A stretch of 64,000 bases of DNA from an uncultured Sterolibacterium sp. (GTDB taxonomy: Bacteria; Pseudomonadota; Gammaproteobacteria; Burkholderiales; Rhodocyclaceae): the NCBI GenBank assembly GCA_903930535.1, contig CAIYYX010000051.1, positions 1-64,000 of the forward strand, in the 5' to 3' direction. The position numbers and the translations under genes were made by a program. Of the stretch, positions 9,031-16,870 are shown one piece after another. The notes below the pieces were generated by a model, which saw only the letters and a program-made list of their open reading frames with translations, made no database searches and was not told the origin of the DNA. Numbering within the stretch: the stretch's first letter is position 1; each line of letters begins with the position of its first letter.

Positions 9031-9726
9031 ATGAGCGGTGCAAATCTGGTATTCAATCTGATCACCAAACATGGGGAGAGCTCCCGTCCGACGATAGTGT
9101 CCACGGCCATCATTGCGGGCTGGACCGGCCGCGACAAGGAAGCCATGGAAAAACACATCGTCGAACTGGAGGCGATAGGGGTGAAACGTCCCGCCAAGAC
9201 GCCAACTTATTACCGCGTGGCTGCCGCGCACCTGACGACATCCAGCGAGATCCAGGTCGCGGGAGATGACTCCAGCGGCGAGGCAGAGTTCATACTGACG
9301 ACCATAGACGGCCGACTCTGGGTCGGTGTGGGCTCGGACCACACCGATCGCAAGGTGGAAACAACTGGCGTGACCATATCCAAGCAGATGTGTGAAAAGC
9401 CCGTCAGCTCACAATTGTGGCCCTATGACGAAGTCGCCGACCACTGGGACAAATTGATATTGCGCTCCTATGTGGTCGAGGACGGCCAGACCAAGCTTTA
9501 TCAGGAGGGACCGGTCACGACCATGATGGACCCCCTCTTGCTGATCGCCGGCTATCCTGCCGCCAAGGCAGGGCTGACCGAGGGCTCCCTGATGTTCTGT
9601 GGCACGCTCGCGGCGAAGGGAGGCATCCGGCCAGCACCGCGATTCATATTCGAACTGGAAGACCCTGTATTGAAGCGTAAGATTGGCAATGGCTACGACA
9701 TCGTCTGTCTGCCGGTGGAAGGCTGA
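9031..9726 (+). CDS. DUF2848 family protein
   Basis: A 231-residue protein matching the DUF2848 family, cytoplasmic enzymes with a fold related to fumarylacetoacetate hydrolases. Visible family features are the central GVGSDHTDR segment (about residues 102-110), SKQMCEKP, and the C-terminal FCGTLAAKGGIRPAPRFIFELEDP. The start at ATG 9031 follows AAAAAGGAACA; an in-frame ATG at 9004 lacks a good ribosome site. It sits between the aryl-CoA ligase and the biotin carrier gene, as part of the same run. DUF2848 genes are often near amidases and biotin-dependent carboxylase parts. The reaction is not established; a C-C or C-N bond hydrolase is plausible. Confidence 0.8.
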   Translation: MSGANLVFNLITKHGESSRPTIVSTAIIAGWTGRDKEAMEKHIVELEAIGVKRPAKTPTYYRVAAAHLTTSSEIQVAGDDSSGEAEFILTTIDGRLWVGVGSDHTDRKVETTGVTISKQMCEKPVSSQLWPYDEVADHWDKLILRSYVVEDGQTKLYQEGPVTTMMDPLLLIAGYPAAKAGLTEGSLMFCGTLAAKGGIRPAPRFIFELEDPVLKRKIGNGYDIVCLPVEG

Positions 9727-9775
9727 AAACGGCTGCTCTTGAACTATTTGCAATTGATCTTGCGGAGATAAATGT

Positions 9776-10273
9776 ATGAGTCCGTCCATTGAGGAAATCA
9801 AGGAAGTCCTGGCGATATTTCTCGATTCAGAATTACAGGATTTGCGGCTTGAGATCGGCAATGTCAGGCTGGCCGTCGCCAAGGGAGGCGGTCTGTCGAC
9901 CCAGCCCTTCAGTTCTCCGGCGCCGAATCATCCAATTGCGCCTCCTCCCGCGCCGGCGACAGCTGCCGTGACACAGGCGCCTGCGGCCTCTCCGGTCGCC
10001 ATAGCGCCTGCCCCGGCTCCAGTTCGCGAGGGTTGGGTGCTGGTCAACTCGCCCTCGATCGGCACCTTTTATCGCCGCCCGGCACCGGACCAGCAACCCT
10101 TCGTCCAGATAGACAGCCAGGTCAATGCCAATGATCCGCTCTGCCTGATAGAGGTGATGAAAATGTTCACCGGGGTTTCCGCCCCATGCACTGGCCGCAT
10201 CGCCGAGATCCTGATAGCCGATGCCACGGTGGTGGAGTATGGTCAGCCCTTGATGTATATCGAACCGGCCTGA
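9776..10273 (+). CDS. biotin carboxyl carrier protein
   Basis: A 165-residue AccB-like carrier. The N-terminal 35 residues resemble the AccB start region, followed by an Ala/Pro-rich flexible linker (about residues 45-85) and a C-terminal biotinyl domain (about 90-165). The biotin-accepting lysine is in EVMKM at about residue 129, 36 residues from the C-terminus as usual; the common Ala before Met is Val here. GGAGAT precedes the ATG. It is four bases before a carboxyltransferase gene, so the two very likely form one enzyme. No biotin carboxylase gene is in the window, so the carrier either uses the housekeeping AccC or is loaded by a decarboxylation or transcarboxylation reaction. Confidence 0.9.
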   Translation: MSPSIEEIKEVLAIFLDSELQDLRLEIGNVRLAVAKGGGLSTQPFSSPAPNHPIAPPPAPATAAVTQAPAASPVAIAPAPAPVREGWVLVNSPSIGTFYRRPAPDQQPFVQIDSQVNANDPLCLIEVMKMFTGVSAPCTGRIAEILIADATVVEYGQPLMYIEPA

Positions 10274-10277
10274 AGCC

Positions 10278-11714
10278 ATGTCAAGAAAAGTTAACCTCAT
10301 AGAGACCACATTGCGCGACGGCCAGCAGTCGCTGTGGGCGACGCGCATGACTACCGCCATGATGCTGCCCATACTGCCGGTGATGGACAAAGTCGGCTTC
10401 GATGCCATCGAGTGCATGGGCACGGCGGCCATGGACTCCTGTGTGCGCTACCTGAAGGAGAATCCCTGGGAACGCATGCGCCTGATCAGGGAAAGGGTCA
10501 AGCATACCCCCCTGCAGATGATCAGCATCTGCATCGGCTTTTCCGTCGGCAAGGCGCTGTTTCCCGACGACATGCTCGAACTCTTCTTCAGCCGCTGCGC
10601 CGCTGCCGGCATAGACCGTTTCTTCCTGATGGATGGACTCAACGACATCCGCAACTTCGAGGTACCGATCCGGGCCGCACACAAGGCCGGTGCGAAGGTG
10701 CTGGGCAGCGTTGTCTATTCCATCAGCCCGGTGCATACCGATGCCCACTTCGTGGAAAAGACCCGCGAACTCGTCGCACTCGGCGCCGACATCCTGGTGC
10801 TGAAGGATCCGAACGGCATCCTCACCCCCGAGCGGGTGCGCACCCTGTTGCCGGCGATGAAGGCGGTCTCCAAAGGCCGTCCCTTCTACTGCCACTCCCA
10901 CTGCATGACGGGTCTGGGCCCGGCCACCAACCTCGAGGCCATAGCGCAGGGAGCCGACGTCGTGTGGACTGCGTCACGCGCCCTGGCCAATGGCTCATCG
11001 CTGCCGGCCACCAGTTCGATGCTAAGGCATCTGAAGCGCGCAGGCTATGACATAGCTCTCGATCAGGAGGGCGTCCAGACAATAGAGGATCATTTCTTCT
11101 CGGTGGCGAAACGCCACAACATGCCCGTCGGCAAGCCCGTGGAGTACGATCCCTCATTCTATGAACACCAGGTGCCCGGCGGCATGATTTCCAACTTCAG
11201 ATCGCAGATGGCGCAACTGGGGCTTGAGCACAGAATGGATGAAGTCTTCGAGGAGATCCCGTCGGTGCGCAAGGATCTCGGCTGGGCCCTGATGGTCACG
11301 CCCTTCTCGCAGGTAATAAGCACGCAGGCAGCGCTCAATGTCCTTTATGGCCGCTACAAGGTGACCCTGGCCGAGGTGGACCGCCTGGTGCTGGGCTACT
11401 ATGGTTTGACGCCGGCGCCGGTGAGCCAGAACCTGCTCGACCAGATCTGCAAACGCACCGGCGAGAAACCCATCACGGAGCGCCCGGGGCTCACCGTGGA
11501 ACCGGTGATTGAACGCTTCCGCAGGGAAAGCGGACCCTTCGCCTCGGACGAGGAAATGCTTCTCGAATACCTGTTCATGCCGGAACACATCCGCACGCTG
11601 CGCGCAGCCGGCCCCATGCAGCAAGAGGACAAGATTTCAACCGGACCCCTGGCGGATCTCATCCGCGAAGTGGCCAAACACAAGGATGTCACCCGCTTCC
11701 ACCTGACAATGTAA
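10278..11714 (+). CDS. pyruvate carboxylase-type biotin-dependent carboxyltransferase subunit
   Basis: A 478-residue TIM-barrel carboxyltransferase of the pyruvate carboxylase B / oxaloacetate decarboxylase alpha / transcarboxylase 5S family, without a fused biotin domain. The opening ETTLRDGQQSLWATRM (residues about 7-22) is the family hallmark. LVLKDPNG holds the lysine that is carbamylated in homologues, and CHSHCMTGLGPA supplies the metal-binding histidines. The usual 'DTSG' text is altered to 'CMTG', so the keto-acid substrate may differ from pyruvate. It directly follows the biotin carrier gene (4-base gap). The acceptor or donor of the carboxyl group is unknown; possibilities are pyruvate, an acyl-CoA or a ring-cleavage product. 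Confidence 0.85.
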   Translation: MSRKVNLIETTLRDGQQSLWATRMTTAMMLPILPVMDKVGFDAIECMGTAAMDSCVRYLKENPWERMRLIRERVKHTPLQMISICIGFSVGKALFPDDMLELFFSRCAAAGIDRFFLMDGLNDIRNFEVPIRAAHKAGAKVLGSVVYSISPVHTDAHFVEKTRELVALGADILVLKDPNGILTPERVRTLLPAMKAVSKGRPFYCHSHCMTGLGPATNLEAIAQGADVVWTASRALANGSSLPATSSMLRHLKRAGYDIALDQEGVQTIEDHFFSVAKRHNMPVGKPVEYDPSFYEHQVPGGMISNFRSQMAQLGLEHRMDEVFEEIPSVRKDLGWALMVTPFSQVISTQAALNVLYGRYKVTLAEVDRLVLGYYGLTPAPVSQNLLDQICKRTGEKPITERPGLTVEPVIERFRRESGPFASDEEMLLEYLFMPEHIRTLRAAGPMQQEDKISTGPLADLIREVAKHKDVTRFHLTM

Positions 11715-11746
11715 TGTCCTTTGGAAAACAACAATTGAGGAGCCCC

Positions 11747-12721
11747 ATGATGATTTCACTTTCAAGAACTTTGCTTTTCCTGCTTGCCTTCGGACTCACG
11801 GAACAAGCTGTTGCGCAAGCCGACTACCCGTCAAAACCGATCAAGTTGATCGTCCCTTACGCACCCGGCGGCCCGGACGATCTGGTCGCCCGTATTTTAA
11901 GCAAGCCGCTTGCTGATATCCTGGGTCAGCCGGTCCTTGTCGAAAACCATCCCGGCGTGGGCGGCACCATCGCCATGAGCTTCACCGCCAAGTCAGCTCC
12001 CGATGGCTATACTCTGGCGGTGGCCGATACCGGACAACTCGCCATTGCGCCCGGCCTCTATGCCAAGCTCCAGTACACCCCTCTGATCGACCTAATCCCC
12101 GTATCCAACGTCGCATTGCTGCCCTACACGCTCGCCATCAACGCGAAAGTACCTGCCAACAATGTTCGGGAATTGATCACGCTGGCCAAATCAAGAAAGG
12201 ATCCCATGAGCTGCGGCTCCACCGGCCCAGGTGGGTCATCCAACCTCGGCTGCATCCTGTTCGCGTCCATGGCCGGGCTCGATATCCTGCAAGTACCCTA
12301 CAAGGGTTTGGCACCTTCGGTGATGGCCGTACTGACGGGCGAGGTCGACATGACGGTCTCCGACCTCGCATCCGTGGCGCGACACGCAAAAGATGGCAAG
12401 CTGCGCCTGCTTGCCTCAACCAGTGCCAAGCGAGCTCCCGCCGCACCGGAGTTGCCAACCGTCGATGAGGCAGGAGTCAAGGGTTACTCGTTGGATATCT
12501 GGATCGGGGTTATCGCTCCGGCGGCCACCCCCAGGGCGATCGTGGAAAAGCTCAACGCCGCAATCGTCAAGGCAACCAAGACCGCCGAGGTCCAGCAGCG
12601 CTTCAGGGACATCGGCTATGCCTTGGTTGGCGATACACCCGAGCAATTCGGCGAAAAGATCCGGGCCGATATCGAAAAATTCGGACAAATAATAAAGAGC
12701 GCCAACCTCCCGAGGCAATAG
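11747..12721 (+). CDS. Bug family tripartite tricarboxylate transporter receptor
   Basis: A 324-residue periplasmic binding protein of the Bug/TctC family. A signal peptide with hydrophobic core LLFLLAFGLTE ends in AVAQA. The mature part begins with YPSKPIKLIVPYAPGGPDD and continues with VENHPGVGGTI, both hallmark Bug motifs that bind ligand carboxylates. The start at 11747 follows GAGGAG; an ATG 33 bases upstream is in frame but has no ribosome site. No tctA or tctB membrane genes are adjacent, so it is an orphan receptor, common in betaproteobacteria, that must share a permease elsewhere or act as a sensor. The ligand is probably a carboxylic acid of this pathway. Confidence 0.92.
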   Translation: MMISLSRTLLFLLAFGLTEQAVAQADYPSKPIKLIVPYAPGGPDDLVARILSKPLADILGQPVLVENHPGVGGTIAMSFTAKSAPDGYTLAVADTGQLAIAPGLYAKLQYTPLIDLIPVSNVALLPYTLAINAKVPANNVRELITLAKSRKDPMSCGSTGPGGSSNLGCILFASMAGLDILQVPYKGLAPSVMAVLTGEVDMTVSDLASVARHAKDGKLRLLASTSAKRAPAAPELPTVDEAGVKGYSLDIWIGVIAPAATPRAIVEKLNAAIVKATKTAEVQQRFRDIGYALVGDTPEQFGEKIRADIEKFGQIIKSANLPRQ

Positions 12722-12723
12722 CC

Positions 12724-13395
12724 ATGCACAAGTTCGAGATGCCGCAGGAATATGTAAAACGCGTCGTTGGCCGCCAGGGACGGGCTCATCTCTGCGAGAC
12801 CTTCGACGCTTCGAAAACCGCCTTGATCGTGGTCGACATGCAGAATTTTTTCATGACCGCGCCTTATCTCGCCGCCTGTCCAATCGCGCAGGAAGTCGTG
12901 CCCAACGTCAACCGGCTGGCAAAGGCGATGCGTAAGGCCGGCGGCAAGGTCGTCTGGCTGCAGAACCTGGCACCCTGGGAGTCAGAGGAGAGTTGGTCGG
13001 TCGCCAGGCAGATGTACACCGCGGAGAAGGCGAAACAGCGCTGGGAGGCGATGCAGCGTGACGCCCACGGCTTTCAACTCTGGCCGGATCTGGAGGTCAG
13101 GGAAGAGGATGAGCGGGTCGTCAAACGCCGCTACAGCGCCTTCATCCAGGGCTCGTCGAATATCGAGAATGTGCTCGGAGACAGTGGCATCGATACGCTC
13201 ATCGTCACCGGTGTAGCCACCAACGTCTGCTGCGAATCGACTGCGCGCGACGCCATGATGCTCAACTATCGCGCCCTCATGGTCGCGGATGCCTGCGCCA
13301 CGGCAACCGACGCCGAGCATGCCGCGACCCTGGGAAATTTCTATCTCTATTTCGGCGACGTGCAAACGACAGACGAGGTTATCGCGCGACTCTAA
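12724..13395 (+). CDS. isochorismatase family cysteine hydrolase
   Basis: A 223-residue hydrolase of the isochorismatase-like superfamily, which includes nicotinamidase, N-carbamoylsarcosine amidase, maleamate amidase and ureidoacrylate amidase. The catalytic triad is visible: Asp in VVDMQNFF (about residue 39), Lys in VVKRRYSAF (about 136) and Cys in VATNVCCESTARD (about 170). A double cysteine (CC) is at the nucleophile position. It starts two bases after the Bug gene and ends the plus-strand run. With an amidase gene 3.5 kb away, release of an amide nitrogen from the substrate is a reasonable guess. The precise substrate is unknown. Confidence 0.88.
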   Translation: MHKFEMPQEYVKRVVGRQGRAHLCETFDASKTALIVVDMQNFFMTAPYLAACPIAQEVVPNVNRLAKAMRKAGGKVVWLQNLAPWESEESWSVARQMYTAEKAKQRWEAMQRDAHGFQLWPDLEVREEDERVVKRRYSAFIQGSSNIENVLGDSGIDTLIVTGVATNVCCESTARDAMMLNYRALMVADACATATDAEHAATLGNFYLYFGDVQTTDEVIARL

Positions 13396-13409
13396 GCCCT
13401 AAGCCCGGG

Positions 13410-14684
13410 CTATTTCATCACCAGGTTGGGCAGATACAGAGACAGTATCGGCACATAGGTGACAATGGCCAGGGCGATCGCATAGGCGGCGAAGAAAGGC
13501 CACAGCCCGCTCACGATCTTCGATGACGACACCTTGAAAATGCTGCAACTGACGAATATGTTCAGGCCGAAGGGCGGCGAGAACATGCCGATGGCCAGGT
13601 TCACCGTAAAAATGATGCCGAAGTGAATGAGGTCGACCCCGGCGTGCTGTGCCAGCGGCCAGAGCAAGGGGGTGAACAGCACGACGGCGGAGTTCGGATC
13701 CATGAACATGCCGACGATGAGCAGGACTATGTTAATCATCAACAGCACCATCATCGGCGACAACTGGTAGGCTTCTATCAACCCGACCATTTTCTGCGGC
13801 ACCGCCTCAGCCGTGAGTATCCAGGAAAACACGCCGGAAGCGGCAACTATGATGAACACCTTGGCGGAGAGCAAGGCCGTCTCGCGGGTGATGGCCCAGA
13901 TGTCGGTCCAGTTGAGTTCCTTGTAAATGTAGACGCTGACGAATACCGCATAGGCGGACACCGCCATGGAGGCCTCGGTGGGGGTCATGAACCCGCCGTA
14001 GATGCCGATGAATATCACAGCCGGTGCGCCCAGGGTCCATACCACTTCGCGCGAGGTGCGCACAATTTCCGTAAGGCTCCAGGTGCGGCCCGAAGTGATC
14101 TTGTTCTTCCAGGCATACCAGACGCAGTAGATGGCCGCGCAAATCCCGACCGTGATGCCCGGCAGAAAGCCGGCGAGATAAAGCCTGCCGACGGAAGCAT
14201 TGGTCATCACCGCGAACAGAATCATGGTGATGGAAGGCGGAATGATGATGGCGATGGCGCCCGAAGAGGTGATCAGGCCCAGGGAGAAGCGCTCGCTGAA
14301 GCCTTCCTTGAGCAGGGCCGGGTAGAGGATCTTGCCCAGAGCGGCGACGGTCGCAGAACTCGAACCGGAAATGGCGCCGAAGGTCTCTGCAGCGGCCACC
14401 GTGGTGAGCGCCATGCCGCCGGGCACCCGGCCCAGGAAGGCCGACAGCCAGGCGATCAGGCGGGCTGACATGCCGCCCTCGCCCATCACGCCGCCGGCAA
14501 AAATGAAGCCTGGCACCGCCAGAAGCGCGAGCTTGTTGATGGTGCCGGTCAGTCCCTGCACCACCACTTCCATGGAGACTCCCTGCCAGGTCATCGAGGT
14601 GATGGCCAGGAACATGAAAATCATCCACATGGGGATGCCCAAAACCAGGAGCACGAAGGATGATATTGCAATCGCCGTCAACAT
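13410..14684 (-). CDS. dctM: TRAP transporter large permease subunit DctM
   Basis: A 424-residue membrane protein with about 12 hydrophobic segments, the ion-coupled transport subunit of a TRAP system. Family features are VPGFIFAGGVMGEGG near residues 57-71, AAAETFGAISGSSSATVAALG near residue 105, and the C-terminal half IFTVNLAIGMFSPPFGLNIFVSC. Its start is two bases after the stop of the small permease gene on the same strand. It is convergent with the cysteine hydrolase gene (14 bases between stops). The three TRAP genes are complete and contiguous in the order receptor, small, large. Confidence 0.94.
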   Translation of the reverse strand: MLTAIAISSFVLLVLGIPMWMIFMFLAITSMTWQGVSMEVVVQGLTGTINKLALLAVPGFIFAGGVMGEGGMSARLIAWLSAFLGRVPGGMALTTVAAAETFGAISGSSSATVAALGKILYPALLKEGFSERFSLGLITSSGAIAIIIPPSITMILFAVMTNASVGRLYLAGFLPGITVGICAAIYCVWYAWKNKITSGRTWSLTEIVRTSREVVWTLGAPAVIFIGIYGGFMTPTEASMAVSAYAVFVSVYIYKELNWTDIWAITRETALLSAKVFIIVAASGVFSWILTAEAVPQKMVGLIEAYQLSPMMVLLMINIVLLIVGMFMDPNSAVVLFTPLLWPLAQHAGVDLIHFGIIFTVNLAIGMFSPPFGLNIFVSCSIFKVSSSKIVSGLWPFFAAYAIALAIVTYVPILSLYLPNLVMK

Positions 14685-14685
14685 C

Positions 14686-15258
14686 CTACAAACCCTCGGC
14701 CATTCTTTGTTCCTCAGAAAGATGGCGTCTCCGCCTTCCGGTAAATATGGAAAGCAGGTAGCTGATATAAGCCACCGCCATCAGGGCAAAGCACAAAGGA
14801 ATCGCCAGGGTTTGCGGCCAGGAGGGAAGATAGCCGCTGGCCAGAAGCGTGTCGTAGGCGATCTCCTGCCTCATGCTGTCATAGCCTATCTTGGCGATGT
14901 ACGAGCACAAGCCGATGCCCAGGAAGGCAATGATGATGTCCATGACTCTGCGCATCCGCGGCGGCATATGCAGATACACCGCGTCCATGGAGATATGGTC
15001 GTTGTCGAGGCACAGGGAAACCGTGCCGAGATAGACCAGCCAGATCAAGAGCATGCGCAAGAGGTCGTCGAGCCAGACGATGGCGATGCCCAACTGGTAG
15101 ACAATGACGGCAATGGTGGTGACCACGATCAGGAAGGCGCAGATGATGGCCGAGAGTTGATCGGCCAGCATCGCCACCTTATTGATGGCATTGTCGAAGG
15201 CGACTAACAAGCCGGCGTATTTCGGGTCCTCTGCCCCCGAGCCTCCTTCAGAACTCAC
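14686..15258 (-). CDS. dctQ: TRAP transporter small permease subunit DctQ
   Basis: A 190-residue membrane protein with four predicted helices, including AIICAFLIVVTTIAVIVYQLG and MRRVMDIIIAFLGIGLCSYIA. The DctQ-type loop YLGTVSLCLDNDHISMDAVY is near residues 76-95. Its soluble N-terminus of about 25 residues is a little longer than normal. The gene is 12 bases downstream of the receptor gene and two bases before dctM. It pairs with DctM to bind the loaded receptor. Confidence 0.9.
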   Translation of the reverse strand: MSSEGGSGAEDPKYAGLLVAFDNAINKVAMLADQLSAIICAFLIVVTTIAVIVYQLGIAIVWLDDLLRMLLIWLVYLGTVSLCLDNDHISMDAVYLHMPPRMRRVMDIIIAFLGIGLCSYIAKIGYDSMRQEIAYDTLLASGYLPSWPQTLAIPLCFALMAVAYISYLLSIFTGRRRRHLSEEQRMAEGL

Positions 15259-15270
15259 GCGGCATCTCTC

Positions 15271-16284
15271 CTACTTCTTCTTCTCGTAATTGGCCGCATC
15301 TTCCTCGAGAAGCTTCACAACGGGACCCTTCACCGGGTCCGCCTTCATTCTTTCCCAGATGCCCTTGCGCACCAGATCCTTCATCTTCTGGAGCTCGGCG
15401 GCGGGCATATTGGTGACGGTGATGACCTTCCTCATGGCTTCCAGGCTGTCATGCTGCGACTTGGTATAGGCGCTGTCAGCAAAGGCGATGGTGTCACGAC
15501 CGGCCTTGGTCACCACGTCCTGCAGGTCCTTGGGCAGCGCGTCATACCACTTCTTGCTGACGATGACATTGGAGACGAAAGAGAAGTGCTCGGAAACGGT
15601 GTAGTACTTGGCCACTTCGTGCAGCTTCATCTTGTAGATGACATCGGGCGGGTTCTCCATGCCGTCGAGGGTACCCTGTTCCAGCGCCGTATAGACCTCA
15701 CCCAATTCCATCGGCCGGGCAACTGCGCCCCAGTCCTGATAGGCGCCCACGCGCGGCGGCGAGGGAATGACACGGAACTTCTTGCCCTGGATATCCGCCA
15801 GTTTGCTCACAGGGAACTTGGTCAGAAAACTTTGTGGACCGATGCCGTGAAAGCCGATGACATGGATGCCCTTCTTCTCGGCCTGCTCCATCATTTTCGC
15901 CGCGGCCTTGCTCTGGGCTGTGAAGGCGGTGATCTTCGCCGGCTCGCCGGGAAGCAGGAAAGCCAGGTCGAAGAGCGACATCTCGGGAACCACCGTCGAC
16001 AGAAAGCCTGCCGGGTAAATCATTCCCTGCACCGATCCGGCCTGCAGTGCCCCCAGCATCTGGGCATTGTTGCCCAGGGATTCGCCGTGGCGGGCGCTGG
16101 CCTTCATGCGGCCGTTGGAGTATTTGGTGAGAAGCTCGGCGAACTTGTCGTTGGCCGACGCCTGGGTATCGTTGGCGGTCGCGTTGCCTATCAGCACCGT
16201 CATGGGCGTTTGCCCGAACGCTGCATCTGCAGCTAACCCCGCCGCTAACGCGGCAATCAAAAATACGCTGGATAAGGCTCTCAT
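15271..16284 (-). CDS. dctP: TRAP transporter substrate-binding protein DctP
   Basis: A 337-residue periplasmic receptor with signal peptide (core VFLIAALAAGLAADAAFG). The TRAP hallmark arginine that clamps a substrate carboxylate is in GKKFRVIPSPP at about residue 168-170. LEQGTLDGMENPP near residue 206 is the other conserved ligand-pocket segment. A strong GAGGAGG ribosome site precedes the ATG. It is first in the three-gene TRAP operon and diverges from a cupin gene. The ligand is likely a carboxylate made or consumed by the neighbouring catabolic enzymes; the identity is not evident. Confidence 0.93.
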   Translation of the reverse strand: MRALSSVFLIAALAAGLAADAAFGQTPMTVLIGNATANDTQASANDKFAELLTKYSNGRMKASARHGESLGNNAQMLGALQAGSVQGMIYPAGFLSTVVPEMSLFDLAFLLPGEPAKITAFTAQSKAAAKMMEQAEKKGIHVIGFHGIGPQSFLTKFPVSKLADIQGKKFRVIPSPPRVGAYQDWGAVARPMELGEVYTALEQGTLDGMENPPDVIYKMKLHEVAKYYTVSEHFSFVSNVIVSKKWYDALPKDLQDVVTKAGRDTIAFADSAYTKSQHDSLEAMRKVITVTNMPAAELQKMKDLVRKGIWERMKADPVKGPVVKLLEEDAANYEKKK

Positions 16285-16472
16285 GACTTTCCTCCTCAGT
16301 TGGGTTATTAGAGCAGATTCCTTTTTTGATCGAGCTTAGCATACGTATGAACACATACACAAAAGAATTTCCCCGGCTGGCGCAAGGTCCAGTAACCATG
16401 GACTTCCTGCATTCTGATATTATTGAGATGTTTCACAAGACTCACCCACAACCGACTGCGGAAAGGATTAGC

Positions 16473-16853
16473 ATGGCCATAAACAAATTGCACGACGAAT
16501 TCCATACCCTGGACCTAAAAAGCGGATGGGAAGTCCCAGAAGGCTATCCCGCCGGCATCGAGCAGAAGATATTGTCCGGCGCCTTGGACGAGGTTAACAA
16601 GCGCGGCAGCCGCACGAGATTATTGCGCTTCCTGCCTGGCATTTTTACCACGGCGCCCTTCGTCCATGAATATTGGGAGGAGGTCTATCAGGTCTCGGGC
16701 GATCTGACGGTGGGCAACGACATCAATGGCAAGGGCGGCGTTGCCTTCAAACCGAACACCTACGCCTGCCGTCCACCCGGGGCACCGCATGGACCTTTCA
16801 AATCCGAACAGGGATGCATGTTGCTGGAAATCCATTACTTCGATCCGGCCTGA
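16473..16853 (+). CDS. cupin domain protein
   Basis: A 126-residue single-domain cupin. The first cupin motif is seen in FVHEYWEEVYQVSGDL, with metal-ligand candidates His and Glu followed by the conserved Gly. The second is CRPPGAPHGPFKSEQGC, with the conserved Pro-x-x-His. AAAGGA precedes the ATG at 16473; two upstream in-frame ATGs (16326, 16347) lie across the promoter region of the divergent TRAP operon and are judged unlikely. It ends 17 bases before the amidase gene. It resembles small ChrR-like cupins. Possible roles are a metal-dependent isomerase, decarboxylase or dioxygenase on a pathway intermediate. Confidence 0.75.
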   Translation: MAINKLHDEFHTLDLKSGWEVPEGYPAGIEQKILSGALDEVNKRGSRTRLLRFLPGIFTTAPFVHEYWEEVYQVSGDLTVGNDINGKGGVAFKPNTYACRPPGAPHGPFKSEQGCMLLEIHYFDPA

Positions 16854-16870
16854 AGCGAGACGATGCCTCG

